Source: Pseudomonas sp. IPO3778
GTDB taxonomy: Bacteria > Pseudomonadota > Gammaproteobacteria > Pseudomonadales > Pseudomonadaceae
Length of the DNA: 64,000 nt
Reading direction: 5' to 3'
Assembly: GCF_013386825.1 (NCBI RefSeq)
Contig: NZ_JACARC010000068.1
Span: 18,261 to 82,260 of the forward strand
Positions 52,600-60,864 of this stretch are shown here, piece by piece (within the stretch, counting starts at the first letter, position 1; every line of letters starts with the position of its first letter). The notes beneath the pieces were generated by a model. That model was not told the DNA's origin, did no database searches, and worked only from the letters and a program-made list of their open reading frames with translations. A program made the position numbers and the translations under genes.

Positions 52600-53580
52600 A
52601 TGTCGATCGAAGTCCGTAATGTCAGCAAGAACTTCAACGCCTTCAAGGCCCTGAACAGCATCAACCTGGACATCCAGAGTGGCGAGTTGGTGGCGTTGCT
52701 GGGCCCGTCCGGCTGCGGCAAGACCACCTTGCTGCGCATCATCGCCGGCCTTGAAACCCCGGACGACGGCAGCATCGTGTTCCACGGTGAAGACGTTTCC
52801 GGCCATGACGTGCGTGATCGCAACGTCGGTTTTGTATTCCAGCACTACGCGTTGTTCCGCCACATGACGGTGTTCGACAACGTCGCGTTCGGCCTGCGCA
52901 TGAAACCGAAAAACCAGCGCCCCACCGAAAGCCAGATCGCGGTCAAAGTTCACGAGCTGCTGAACATGGTGCAACTCGACTGGTTGTCCGATCGCTACCC
53001 GGAACAACTCTCCGGCGGCCAGCGCCAGCGTATCGCCCTGGCCCGCGCGTTGGCGGTAGAACCTAAAGTGCTGCTGCTGGATGAACCGTTCGGCGCGCTG
53101 GATGCCAAGGTCCGTAAAGAACTGCGCCGCTGGCTGGCGCGCCTGCACGAAGACATCAACCTGACCTCGGTGTTCGTGACCCACGACCAGGAAGAAGCCA
53201 TGGAAGTGGCGGATCGCATCGTGGTGATGAACAAGGGCGTGATCGAGCAGATCGGCTCACCGGGCGAAGTCTACGAAAACCCGGCCAGCGATTTTGTGTA
53301 TCACTTCCTCGGTGACTCCAACCGCCTGCACTTGGGTGAGGACAAGCACGTGCTGTTCCGGCCGCACGAAGTGTCGCTGTCGCGCCACGAACTGGAAGAC
53401 CACCACGCCGCTGAAGTGCGTGATATCCGCCCGCTGGGTGCAACCACTCGGGTGACGTTGAAGGTCGAAGGCCAAAGCGAACTGATCGAGGCTGAAGTGG
53501 TGAAAGACCATGACAGCCTGACCGGCCTGGCGCGGGGCGAGACGTTGTTCTTCAAGCCTAAGGTCTGGCAAAAAGCCTAA
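52600..53580 (+). CDS. cysA: Sulfate/thiosulfate ABC transporter ATPase CysA
   Basis: A 326-residue ATPase energising sulfate uptake. Walker A is GPSGCGKTT (about 34-42), the signature LSGGQRQRIALARAL (about 135-150), Walker B LLLDEPFGALDA and the H-loop VTHDQEEAME. A C-terminal regulatory part (about 235-326, LFRPHEVSLSRHELEDHH) completes the protein. It starts three bases after cysW. Confidence 0.96.
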   Translation: MSIEVRNVSKNFNAFKALNSINLDIQSGELVALLGPSGCGKTTLLRIIAGLETPDDGSIVFHGEDVSGHDVRDRNVGFVFQHYALFRHMTVFDNVAFGLRMKPKNQRPTESQIAVKVHELLNMVQLDWLSDRYPEQLSGGQRQRIALARALAVEPKVLLLDEPFGALDAKVRKELRRWLARLHEDINLTSVFVTHDQEEAMEVADRIVVMNKGVIEQIGSPGEVYENPASDFVYHFLGDSNRLHLGEDKHVLFRPHEVSLSRHELEDHHAAEVRDIRPLGATTRVTLKVEGQSELIEAEVVKDHDSLTGLARGETLFFKPKVWQKA

Positions 53581-53597
53581 GAGCGCCGCAAAACCCA

Positions 53598-53700
53598 TGT
53601 GGGAGCGGGCTTATGTGGGAGCTGGCTTGCCTGCGATAGCATCACCTCGGTATGCCTGAGACACCGAGGTGCCGGTATCGCAGGCAAGCCAGCTCCCACA
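53598..53700. repeat. REP palindrome with a truncated REP in front
   Basis: A partial copy TGTGGGAGCGGGCTT (53598-53612) of the other class is followed one base later by a full 'ATCGCAGGCAAGC'-class element (53614-53700) with inner stem ACCTCGGT / ACCGAGGT. It lies between the convergent cysA and Mpo1-like genes. Confidence 0.85.
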
Positions 53701-53735
53701 GAAAACCGGTTCCCACATTGAGTTTGTGTTGCTTG

Positions 53736-54260
53736 TCAGGCCGTGGCGTTCTTGTGCCGCACGGCCACCGGCCCCGCACGCTCTTCAATCTGCTGCTTGA
53801 GGTCATGCCGCAGCCCCACCAGAAACGCCAACTCCGCCACCACAAACAACGGCCCTACGATCAACCCGGACACGTCATCGACAAACGCCGGCTTTTTACC
53901 CTCGTAGTAATGCCCCACAAACTGAATTACCCAGCCCACCACAAACAGGCCGATGCCGCTGCTCAGCCACACCAGCGTGCTCTGCGCCGCCAGCACATGC
54001 CCGGCCCACACCGACAGGCCCATCAGCACCGTCATCAGTACACCGAGGGCCAGTTCCAGGCGCAGGTAGAACCACGCCGAGAGCAGCGCCACCACCACGG
54101 CCGGCGAGAGCCAGAGCCCGGCCACCGTCCATTCGGGGCGTGACAGCAGCACGGCCACCGCCACCACAATCAGCGGGATGCCAATAAAGTGGCTGGCGAT
54201 ATTGCGTGGGTCGCGGTGGTAGGCGGCGTATTGACTGAGGTGGTCGACGAGGCTTTTCAT
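53736..54260 (-). CDS. Mpo1-like (DUF962) membrane protein
   Basis: A 174-residue protein from the ATG at 54260, which follows a strong AGGAGGAAC. Four to five membrane helices carry the family histidines: YAAYHRDPRNIASHFIGIPL (H15, H24) and QFVGHYYEGKKPAFVDD. Yeast Mpo1, of this family, is an iron-dependent dioxygenase of 2-hydroxy fatty acids; whether the bacterial form does the same is unknown. It is divergent from the Crp-like gene. Confidence 0.85.
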   Translation of the reverse strand: MKSLVDHLSQYAAYHRDPRNIASHFIGIPLIVVAVAVLLSRPEWTVAGLWLSPAVVVALLSAWFYLRLELALGVLMTVLMGLSVWAGHVLAAQSTLVWLSSGIGLFVVGWVIQFVGHYYEGKKPAFVDDVSGLIVGPLFVVAELAFLVGLRHDLKQQIEERAGPVAVRHKNATA

Positions 54261-54343
54261 TGTTGTTCCTCCTGTAGGATGTTTGATCATGCCCTGTAGG
54301 CCTGCGGCACACTGTCAGCTGGCCGACAATCTTCGGAGTTCTC

Positions 54344-55030
54344 ATGGATGCTGAGAAATGGCACCCGCGGCTGGCCACCGGTCACTGGTACAGCCATCTG
54401 CCTGCTGATTTACAGAATAGCCTGCTGGCCAACGCCCGGCTGCGGCAGCTGACGGCGGGGCAATACCTGTTCAAACGCGGCGACCCGCCGTGCGGGCTGT
54501 ACGCGGTGCTGGAAGGCTCCCTGCGCATCAGCGCGGTGAACGAGCAGGGCAAGGAAGCGGTGTTGAGCCTGGCGGAATTGCCGTACTGGTTCGGCGAGAT
54601 TTCCCTGTTCGACGGGTTGCCCCGTACCCACGACGCTTGCGCCGTCGGGCCGTGTACGCTGTTGCAGGTGCCGCAACCAGCCTTGCTGCAGATCCTCGAA
54701 GACGCTCCGCGCTACTGGCGCGACATGGCCCTGTTGATGAGCCAGAAACTGCGCCTGACCTTTATCAATATCGAGCAATTGAGCCTGATGCCGGCGTCGG
54801 TGCGGGTGGCGCACCGCTTGCTGATGATTGCCGAAGGTTACGGTGACATCGAACAGGCGCGGCAGGTGCTGCAACTGCCCCAGGAAGACCTGGCTGCGAT
54901 GTTGAGCCTGTCGCGCCAGACCACCAACGCGTTGCTCAAGGACCTGCAGGGCCAGGGCATCGTGCGCCTGGGCTATGGCGAGATCGAAATCCTCGACCCG
55001 CAGCGTTTGCGCGAGGCGGCGCACGCCTGA
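54344..55030 (+). CDS. Crp/Fnr-family transcriptional regulator
   Basis: A 228-residue regulator with an N-terminal cyclic-nucleotide-binding-like barrel (about 25-130, LFKRGDPPCGLYAVLEGSLRISAVNEQGKEAVL) and a C-terminal winged helix (about 165-220, LPQEDLAAMLSLSRQTTNALLKDLQGQGIVRLG). The FNR cysteine cluster is absent. The phosphate-binding motif FGEISLFDGLPRTHDACA is close to the RxA cassette but with variation (H-D-A), so the ligand is uncertain. A lone receiver gene follows 38 bases later. Confidence 0.9.
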   Translation: MDAEKWHPRLATGHWYSHLPADLQNSLLANARLRQLTAGQYLFKRGDPPCGLYAVLEGSLRISAVNEQGKEAVLSLAELPYWFGEISLFDGLPRTHDACAVGPCTLLQVPQPALLQILEDAPRYWRDMALLMSQKLRLTFINIEQLSLMPASVRVAHRLLMIAEGYGDIEQARQVLQLPQEDLAAMLSLSRQTTNALLKDLQGQGIVRLGYGEIEILDPQRLREAAHA

Positions 55031-55068
55031 GGGTGTTAGCCTGCGGTCACGATTATTCGAGGTGTGTT

Positions 55069-55434
55069 ATGCGCGTCCTGCTAGTGGAACACGAGTCAGA
55101 AGCGGCCGAGGCGATGGGCCGCAGCCTGGAGGAGGCCAGTTACACGGTGGAGGTGGCGGCCAATGGCATGGCGGCCCTGCGCTTTGTGGAAAGCAGTGAA
55201 TACGACCTGGTGATCCTGGATGTGATGCTGCCGGGGTTGAATGCCTGGAAGCTGCAACAGGCGATTCGGTTGAAAGGCGCGACGCCGATGCTGTTCTTGA
55301 CCACCCCCGACGGGATTGAAGACCGGCTGCGTGGGCTGGAATTGCACGAGGATGATTATTTGCTCAAGCCGTTTGAGGCCCGGGCGTTGGTGGCGCGGGT
55401 GAAGAAGGTGTTGCGGCGGGATCGGGGGCGCTGA
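55069..55434 (+). CDS. Stand-alone receiver-domain protein with altered acidic pocket
   Basis: A 121-residue protein consisting only of an OmpR-type receiver; the ATG at 55069 follows GAGGTG. The phosphorylation site is kept (LVILDVMLPG) and the switch lysine too (LLKPFEARALVARVKKVLRR). However, the metal-binding ED pair reads E7-H8 (LLVEHESEA), with His for Asp. It stops where an OmpR regulator would continue into its DNA-binding domain. It may be a degenerate remnant or a phosphate-independent adaptor. Confidence 0.85.
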   Translation: MRVLLVEHESEAAEAMGRSLEEASYTVEVAANGMAALRFVESSEYDLVILDVMLPGLNAWKLQQAIRLKGATPMLFLTTPDGIEDRLRGLELHEDDYLLKPFEARALVARVKKVLRRDRGR

Positions 55435-55469
55435 TTGCCGCAGGTTTTTGCGGTGGCTGAACCATCGCT

Positions 55470-55553
55470 ATCGCGGGCAAGCCCGGCTCCCACATTTGAT
55501 CACTGTTGCCCAAGACCACTCGGTCAACTGTGGGAGCCGGGCTTGCCCGCGAT
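55470..55553. repeat. REP palindrome with perfect 25-base arms, 'ATCGCGGGCAAGC' class
   Basis: Arms 55470-55494 and 55529-55553 are exact reverse complements, 34 bases apart, between the convergent receiver and AraC genes. Confidence 0.88.
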
Positions 55554-55581
55554 GAGGCCCTCACAACCACCGCAATACCCA

Positions 55582-56586
55582 CTACCTTAACCCATCCCTA
55601 AACTGCCCCGGCGTCATCCCGGTCCAGCGCTTGAACGCCCGGTTGAAGCTGCTGGTGTCGGCAAACCCCAGCAAATGACTGATTTCCGCCAGTGAACACT
55701 CGGGATCCCGCAAATGCAGGAGCGCGAGGTTCTCCCGGCACTCATTGAGCAGCGCATCGAACCGGCAACCCTCGTCCGCCAGGTGCCGCTGCAGGCTGCG
55801 CAAACTCAAATGCAACGCCTGGGCGATGCGTTCGGCGCTCGGTTCACCGTCAGGCAACTGCGCTTCGATGGCCGAACGCACCTTGCGCTCCCAGGTCAGC
55901 GGTCGCAGTTGCGCCAGGGTGCGTTTAAGCACGGTTTCATTGTGTTCGGCCAACTCCGGATTCGCATCGTCCAGGTGGCTGTCAAAGTCCCGGGCGGCGA
56001 ACTCCAGGCGGTCTTCTTCTGCGGCGAAAAACACCGGTGCGCGAAACACTGTGTGCCACGGCTTGGGGTCCGCCGGTTCGGGCCGCCGCAGGTACACCGC
56101 CAGCGGCGCATAGTCGCGACCCAACCGATTGCGGCAGGTGCGCACGTAAATCGCGGCGAATGCATCAATCGCTTCAAACGCCGGCGCGGGCGTGCCGGTG
56201 GGTTGTTGCAGGCGAAAGCGGTAACGCTCGCCCTCCCGGCTAAGCTCCAGGCTCAGGGCGTCGCTGACCACCTGGTGATACCGCACGATCCGCTCGAACA
56301 CTTCCCGCAGGCTGCCGCTGGCCACCAGCGCATAACCCAGGGCATGAAAGGTGGTGGGGCTGACAAACCGCGACACCCGCAAACCAATCGCCGGATCGCC
56401 ACTGGCCTGCACCGCCAGTTCCCACAGGCGTGTGGTGGCCGACAACGGGTAGCGCGCGTTGGGGTCGTCCATCTGCTGCGGGTCGAGCCCGGCCTGGGCG
56501 CACAGCGCGGCGCTGTCGAGGTCCAGGGCGTCGAGCTGCTTGCGCAGGGCGCGGGTCCAGCTGGCGAGGGAGGTGGGTTCAGTCAT
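55582..56586 (-). CDS. AraC-family transcriptional regulator
   Basis: A 334-residue regulator with an AraC-type arabinose-binding-like N-terminal domain (about 25-210, of the OruR/ArgR-like 'Arabinose_bd' group; PTTFHALGYALVASGSLREVFERIVRYHQVV). The C-terminal double helix-turn-helix (about 235-330) reads SAERIAQALHLSLRSLQRHL and CSLAEISHLLGFADTSSFNRAFKRWTGMTPGQFR. It is divergent from the desaturase gene at 56688, with about 100 bases between, and is its likely regulator. Confidence 0.92.
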   Translation of the reverse strand: MTEPTSLASWTRALRKQLDALDLDSAALCAQAGLDPQQMDDPNARYPLSATTRLWELAVQASGDPAIGLRVSRFVSPTTFHALGYALVASGSLREVFERIVRYHQVVSDALSLELSREGERYRFRLQQPTGTPAPAFEAIDAFAAIYVRTCRNRLGRDYAPLAVYLRRPEPADPKPWHTVFRAPVFFAAEEDRLEFAARDFDSHLDDANPELAEHNETVLKRTLAQLRPLTWERKVRSAIEAQLPDGEPSAERIAQALHLSLRSLQRHLADEGCRFDALLNECRENLALLHLRDPECSLAEISHLLGFADTSSFNRAFKRWTGMTPGQFRDGLR

Positions 56587-56687
56587 GGTGATTGGCGCTT
56601 GCGGTCAACAGGTTGGCGTCCCGGGCTTGCGGCCCTTTACACAGCATAGGGCAGGATGGGCCCATCAATCACCAAGAGGATGGAAGC

Positions 56688-57761
56688 ATGGACGGTACTT
56701 CTGCAAGTCCCCAGCAGATGAACGCACAGCAGCGCTCGGCGCATATCCGTGAAGTGGTGCTGGCCGAGGGCTTGTTATTGCGCCAGCGCCACCCCTGGCT
56801 GATGCATCAGGATGCGTTGGGCGCGGGCATCCTGGCCTTTGCCCTGGTGGGCATGGTGGGTTCGGCGGCGCTCTATATCACCGGGCACATGGCGTGGTGG
56901 GTGTGCCTGCTGCTCAACGCGTTCCTGGCGTCACTGACCCACGAGCTGGAGCACGACCTGATCCACAGCATGTACTTTCGCAAGCAGCGCCTGCCCCACA
57001 ACCTGATGATGGGCCTGGTGTGGCTGGCGCGGCCCAGCACCATCAACCCTTGGGTGCGGCGGCATATTCACCTCAATCACCACAAGGTGTCCGGCAGCGA
57101 AACCGATATCGAAGAGCGTGCAATCACCAACGGTGAGCCGTGGGGCCTGGCGCGGTTGTTGATGGTCGGCGACAACATCATGTCGGCACTGATCCGGGTG
57201 CTGCGCGCACCGTCCTGGAAGCACAAACTGAGCATTCTCAAGCGCACGGCGCTGGTCTACGCACCGCTGGCGCTGCTGCATTGGGGCGCGTGGTATGTGT
57301 TCTTGGGCTTCCATGCCGCCAACGGCATTGCCGGCCTGTTGGGCGCACCAATCGACTGGTCAGCCAACACGTTGGCGGTGATGCACGTGATCGACATCGC
57401 CGCCGTGGTGATCATCGGCCCCAACGTGCTGCGCACCTTCTGCCTGCACTTTGTCAGCTCCAACATGCACTACTACGGTGACATCGAGCCGGGCAATGTG
57501 ATCCAGCAAACCCAAGTGCTGAACCCCTGGTGGCTGTGGCCGTTGCAGGCGTTTTGCTTCAACTTCGGCAGCACCCACGGGATACATCACTTTGTGGTCA
57601 AGGAGCCGTTCTATATCCGCCAGATGACGGTGAAAGCGGCGCACAAGGTGATGGCGGAAATGGGCGTGCGTTTCAATGATTTCGGCACGTTTGCGCGGGC
57701 CAATCGGTTTGAACGCGGGTCGCAGGTGCAGGCGCCAGTGAAGCAGGCTGCACCGGTATGA
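56688..57761 (+). CDS. Fatty acid desaturase-like membrane hydroxylase
   Basis: A 357-residue membrane di-iron protein of the fatty acid desaturase superfamily. The ATG at 56688 follows AGAGGA; the frame opens at 56592. Histidine boxes are HELEHDLIH (about 86-94), HIHLNHH (about 126-132) and HGIHH near residue 300, with four membrane helices. It is unlike the DesB-type enzyme at 45880. The substrate is unknown; alkane-like or sterol/fatty acid oxidation are possibilities. The divergent AraC gene probably controls it. Confidence 0.85.
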   Translation: MDGTSASPQQMNAQQRSAHIREVVLAEGLLLRQRHPWLMHQDALGAGILAFALVGMVGSAALYITGHMAWWVCLLLNAFLASLTHELEHDLIHSMYFRKQRLPHNLMMGLVWLARPSTINPWVRRHIHLNHHKVSGSETDIEERAITNGEPWGLARLLMVGDNIMSALIRVLRAPSWKHKLSILKRTALVYAPLALLHWGAWYVFLGFHAANGIAGLLGAPIDWSANTLAVMHVIDIAAVVIIGPNVLRTFCLHFVSSNMHYYGDIEPGNVIQQTQVLNPWWLWPLQAFCFNFGSTHGIHHFVVKEPFYIRQMTVKAAHKVMAEMGVRFNDFGTFARANRFERGSQVQAPVKQAAPV

Positions 57762-57764
57762 CGG

Positions 57765-58079
57765 CTATTTGCCGGTGATCAGCAAACAGAGGGGGGCGCT
57801 GCAGCCCCTGGCGTTTGAAAGCGTGACAAACCGAATTGCTGCCTCCGGGGTCTTGGTGGTGATCGTGAGGGGCGCGGTCGTGAAGCCTTCGGCCTGCAAG
57901 CGTTCCTTGGGCTGCACGACGACAGTGGTTTTGCCTTGGAAGACATTCAGCGGGTGTTCGGTGTTGTTCACGATCTCGACCGCTGCTTTCTCGGTGGCGT
58001 CGTGGGTGGGTGCAGCCTGACCGACGCTCGACAGCAGGGTGAACGCCAAAGCGAGGGTGAGGTGATAAGTCCGCTTCAT
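57765..58079 (-). CDS. Small secreted protein, unknown function
   Basis: A 104-residue protein with a clear signal peptide (MKRTYHLTLALAFTLLSSVGQA, cleavage about 22) and a beta-rich mature part with two cysteines near the end (NARGCSAPLCLLITGK). The start at 58079 overlaps the LysR stop by four bases. No family is recognised. The link to the regulator gene suggests co-expression. Confidence 0.7.
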   Translation of the reverse strand: MKRTYHLTLALAFTLLSSVGQAAPTHDATEKAAVEIVNNTEHPLNVFQGKTTVVVQPKERLQAEGFTTAPLTITTKTPEAAIRFVTLSNARGCSAPLCLLITGK

Positions 58080-59038
58080 AGGGGCTCCTGGGCAAAAGAC
58101 AGGCCGCAATCCTGCACCTGATCGGCGAGCTCAATGGGCTGCTTATCTACCGCCACCACCAACTCAATCATCGCCTTCGCCGCCGGCGACAGACGAAACC
58201 CTGTGCGGCTGATAATCCCGCAGCGGTTGTTCAAACTGTCGAGGCTGTGGGGCACATTGCGCCAGTGCAGCATTGCCAGTTCGCCACGGGTAAAATGTTC
58301 GGTAAACGCATCCTCGGCGCCCAGGCCGATCGCATTGGACTGGCGCACGATGGCCGCCAGCGCCGCAAACTGCTCCAACTCGATAGCGGGAGAAAAGTCG
58401 ATGCGCCCGCTCAGGTTGGCCAGCAGCTTGCGCACCCCCGGGGCTATCAGCGGCGTCGCCAGCGGGTAGTCAAACAAATCGTTGGTTGAGAGGCTGTCCT
58501 TGGCCAGCAACGGATGCCCGGCGCGGCAAAAAAACACAGTGCGCCGGGGTGTCAGGGCCTGGGTCTGGAAGTTCGGGTCGGCTTCGAAGTGGCGCACATC
58601 GGCGATGAAAAACTCGATCTCTTCGCGGCTCAGACTGCGCCCGAGTTTTTCCCAATTATCCACCTGCAAACCGCTGCGTACGTTGGGATGAGCGCTGACA
58701 AACCGTGCGATCGCCTCGGGTACCAGGTTGACCGCCGCCACGGCATCGCAGCCAAAGCGCAATTCGCCGGCGTCGAGCTTGGTCATACGCGTGACTTCAT
58801 GGCTCAGCCGCGCCGCGCCCTGTACCAGGGATAGCGCATGTTGCAGCACCACCTGGCCTTCGGGGGTGGGGCGCAGCGCCTTGTGGGCACGGTCTACCAG
58901 CACGCAGCCGAATGCTTGTTCCAGGTTCTGGATGCTGCGGCTGAACGCCGGCTGGGTAATGCCCATGGCGTCGGCGGCGCGCACGAAACTGCGGTACTCG
59001 TTCAGAGCAATGAAGTAGCGCAGTTGGCGAAGATCCAT
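58076..59038 (-). CDS. LysR-family transcriptional regulator
   Basis: A 320-residue regulator. The winged helix-turn-helix is at 1-60 (MDLRQLRYFIALNEYRSFVRAADAMGITQPAFSRSIQNLEQ), followed by the effector-binding domain (about 90-300). It lies behind the CynX-like gene on the same strand with a 73-base gap and overlaps the small secreted protein gene downstream. The target genes are unknown. Confidence 0.92.
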   Translation of the reverse strand: MDLRQLRYFIALNEYRSFVRAADAMGITQPAFSRSIQNLEQAFGCVLVDRAHKALRPTPEGQVVLQHALSLVQGAARLSHEVTRMTKLDAGELRFGCDAVAAVNLVPEAIARFVSAHPNVRSGLQVDNWEKLGRSLSREEIEFFIADVRHFEADPNFQTQALTPRRTVFFCRAGHPLLAKDSLSTNDLFDYPLATPLIAPGVRKLLANLSGRIDFSPAIELEQFAALAAIVRQSNAIGLGAEDAFTEHFTRGELAMLHWRNVPHSLDSLNNRCGIISRTGFRLSPAAKAMIELVVAVDKQPIELADQVQDCGLSFAQEPL

Positions 59039-59111
59039 GAGTTTCCCGGCATCCTGGAGGGAACCGGGATTTTAATAGCCTTACTTATTCCGTCAACGAA
59101 GCTTTGTTGTT

Positions 59112-60311
59112 TTATCTAGACTCAAATTGCATATCAATAGAGCGGGGCCGGTAGGTGGCCGGGCTGAACACGCGGGTCACGATCAGCATCGCTACCACCG
59201 TGACCGTCAGCACCATCCAGGCGCTGACGAAGCTGCCGGTCAGTTCCCGCAGCCAGCCGGTCAGCCACGGCGAAATGGCGTTGATCAAAAAGCCCACGCC
59301 CTGGACGAACGCGGCCAACTGGCCGGCTTCCCGAGGGTCGCGGCGGTGATCCAGGGTCAGCAGCAGGCTCAGGGCAAAACACGCCCCCAGGCCGAAGCCG
59401 ATCAGCGCCACCCACAGGTGCGGGAATTGCAGCGGCGCCGTCAGCAAGCCGATATAGCCCACGGTCTGGGCCAGCAGGCTGATGCTCAGCAGCGGTCGAC
59501 GATCGATGCCGCGTTGCGCCAATGCGGGCATCAACAGCGCGGCGATGACCTGAAAGATCGTCATGAACGCCAGCAGCGAGCCACTGGGCAATACGTCCCA
59601 ACCCAGTTGCTGGTAGTAGGCCGGCAACCACGCGACCATGCTCATGTAGCCGCAATTCACCAGGCCGAAATACAGCGCCAGCAACCAGGCACGACGGTTG
59701 CGCAGGCCCTGGAAGGGCGCCGTCACCTGCGGGTTTTTCGCCGCGCCCAATGGCAGCCAGGCCCACAACAACAGCGCCCCCAAGGCGGGTAGCAGCCAGA
59801 TCCCGAGCCCCGCCTGCCAATGCTGGAAGTGCCCCGCCACCAGCGGGCTGAGCAGCGCCGCCAAGCCACCGCCGCCCATCAACGACGCCGAGTAAACCCC
59901 CATCGCCAATGGCACGCGCTGGTGAAACTGGCGCTTGATCATCGCCGGCACCAATGCCTGGATCAGCGCCACCCCCGCGCCGCCGAACAGTGCCGTGGCC
60001 AGCAGCGCCGGCGCCTGGCCAAACAGCCAGCGCGCCAGGCACGCCAGCAGAATCATCATCAACCCCAGGGCAATCCCGCGTCGTTCCCCCAGCTTGGCCT
60101 CCAGGCGCACCCCCACCAATGCCACCAGGCCCATGCAGATCACCGGCAGGCTGGTGAGCAGGGCGCTGCTCTGGAAACTCAGGCCGGTGGCCAGGCGGAT
60201 TTCCCCCAGCAACGGGCTGATGGAACTGAGGATGGGCCGCAGGTTCAGGCCCAGCACCACCAACAGGCCCCAGCCGGCGAGTTTGCCGGCGAGTGAATTA
60301 TTCAGCGTCAT
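59112..60311 (-). CDS. MFS transporter, CynX/NimT-like
   Basis: A 399-residue transporter with 12 membrane helices. It opens with GWGLLVVLGLNLRPILSSISPLLGEIRLATGLS, the mark of the CynX (cyanate)/NimT (2-nitroimidazole) group. The middle loop is short, as usual in this group. Its start overlaps the end of the deaminase gene by 14 bases, so the two are co-translated; a nucleobase-like or small nitrogen compound may be its substrate, but this is inference. Confidence 0.88.
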   Translation of the reverse strand: MTLNNSLAGKLAGWGLLVVLGLNLRPILSSISPLLGEIRLATGLSFQSSALLTSLPVICMGLVALVGVRLEAKLGERRGIALGLMMILLACLARWLFGQAPALLATALFGGAGVALIQALVPAMIKRQFHQRVPLAMGVYSASLMGGGGLAALLSPLVAGHFQHWQAGLGIWLLPALGALLLWAWLPLGAAKNPQVTAPFQGLRNRRAWLLALYFGLVNCGYMSMVAWLPAYYQQLGWDVLPSGSLLAFMTIFQVIAALLMPALAQRGIDRRPLLSISLLAQTVGYIGLLTAPLQFPHLWVALIGFGLGACFALSLLLTLDHRRDPREAGQLAAFVQGVGFLINAISPWLTGWLRELTGSFVSAWMVLTVTVVAMLIVTRVFSPATYRPRSIDMQFESR

Positions 60312-60759
60312 GCAGGGCCTGCCATTGCGCGTAAAGGGCCTGCATCGCCGCTTGTGGCAGATGCTGTACAGGCAATTTTTGCTCCGTTAACGGCAGCGCC
60401 AGTTGCTGGTAGATCGCGGTTGTGGACAGGCCAAACGGCGCTGCCACTTCGTTGCTGGCAGCGAACACCACGCGCGACACGCCGCACAGGTACATCGCAC
60501 TCAGGCACATCGGGCAGGGCTGGCCGCTGGCGTAGATCACGCAGCCGTCCAGGCGCGGGCCCAGTTGTTGGCTGGCGGCGCGGATGGCGAGCATCTCGGC
60601 GTGGGCGGTGGGGTCCTGGGTGAGGTGGATTTCGTTGACCGCTTCCACCAGCACCTCGCCGTCGCGCACCAGCACGGCGCCAAACGGGCGGCCACCGGCA
60701 GCGACGTTGGCCCTGGCCAGTTGCACCGCATGATGCAAATGCCGTTGATCGTCCGTCAT
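60298..60759 (-). CDS. Nucleoside/nucleobase deaminase (cytidine deaminase fold)
   Basis: A 153-residue zinc hydrolase started at the ATG at 60759; the frame opens at 60804. Zinc ligands and catalytic acid are present: HAEM (H53, E55) and PCPMC (C82, C85). The GGRPFGAVLV start and the C-terminal length are those of guanine deaminase/TadA-like enzymes of the GuaD type. It is divergent from the LysR at 60865 and overlaps the CynX-like transporter, making a small uptake-and-deamination unit. Confidence 0.88.
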   Translation of the reverse strand: MTDDQRHLHHAVQLARANVAAGGRPFGAVLVRDGEVLVEAVNEIHLTQDPTAHAEMLAIRAASQQLGPRLDGCVIYASGQPCPMCLSAMYLCGVSRVVFAASNEVAAPFGLSTTAIYQQLALPLTEQKLPVQHLPQAAMQALYAQWQALHDAE

Positions 60760-60864
60760 GCCAAGCCCCTCGTGTGCAATGAAGCGTGAAGTATGGGCAG
60801 CCACGGGGGTATTCTTAAATTAAATATAACCATGCCAATCAGTGGCAAACGAAATGGTGAGCCC

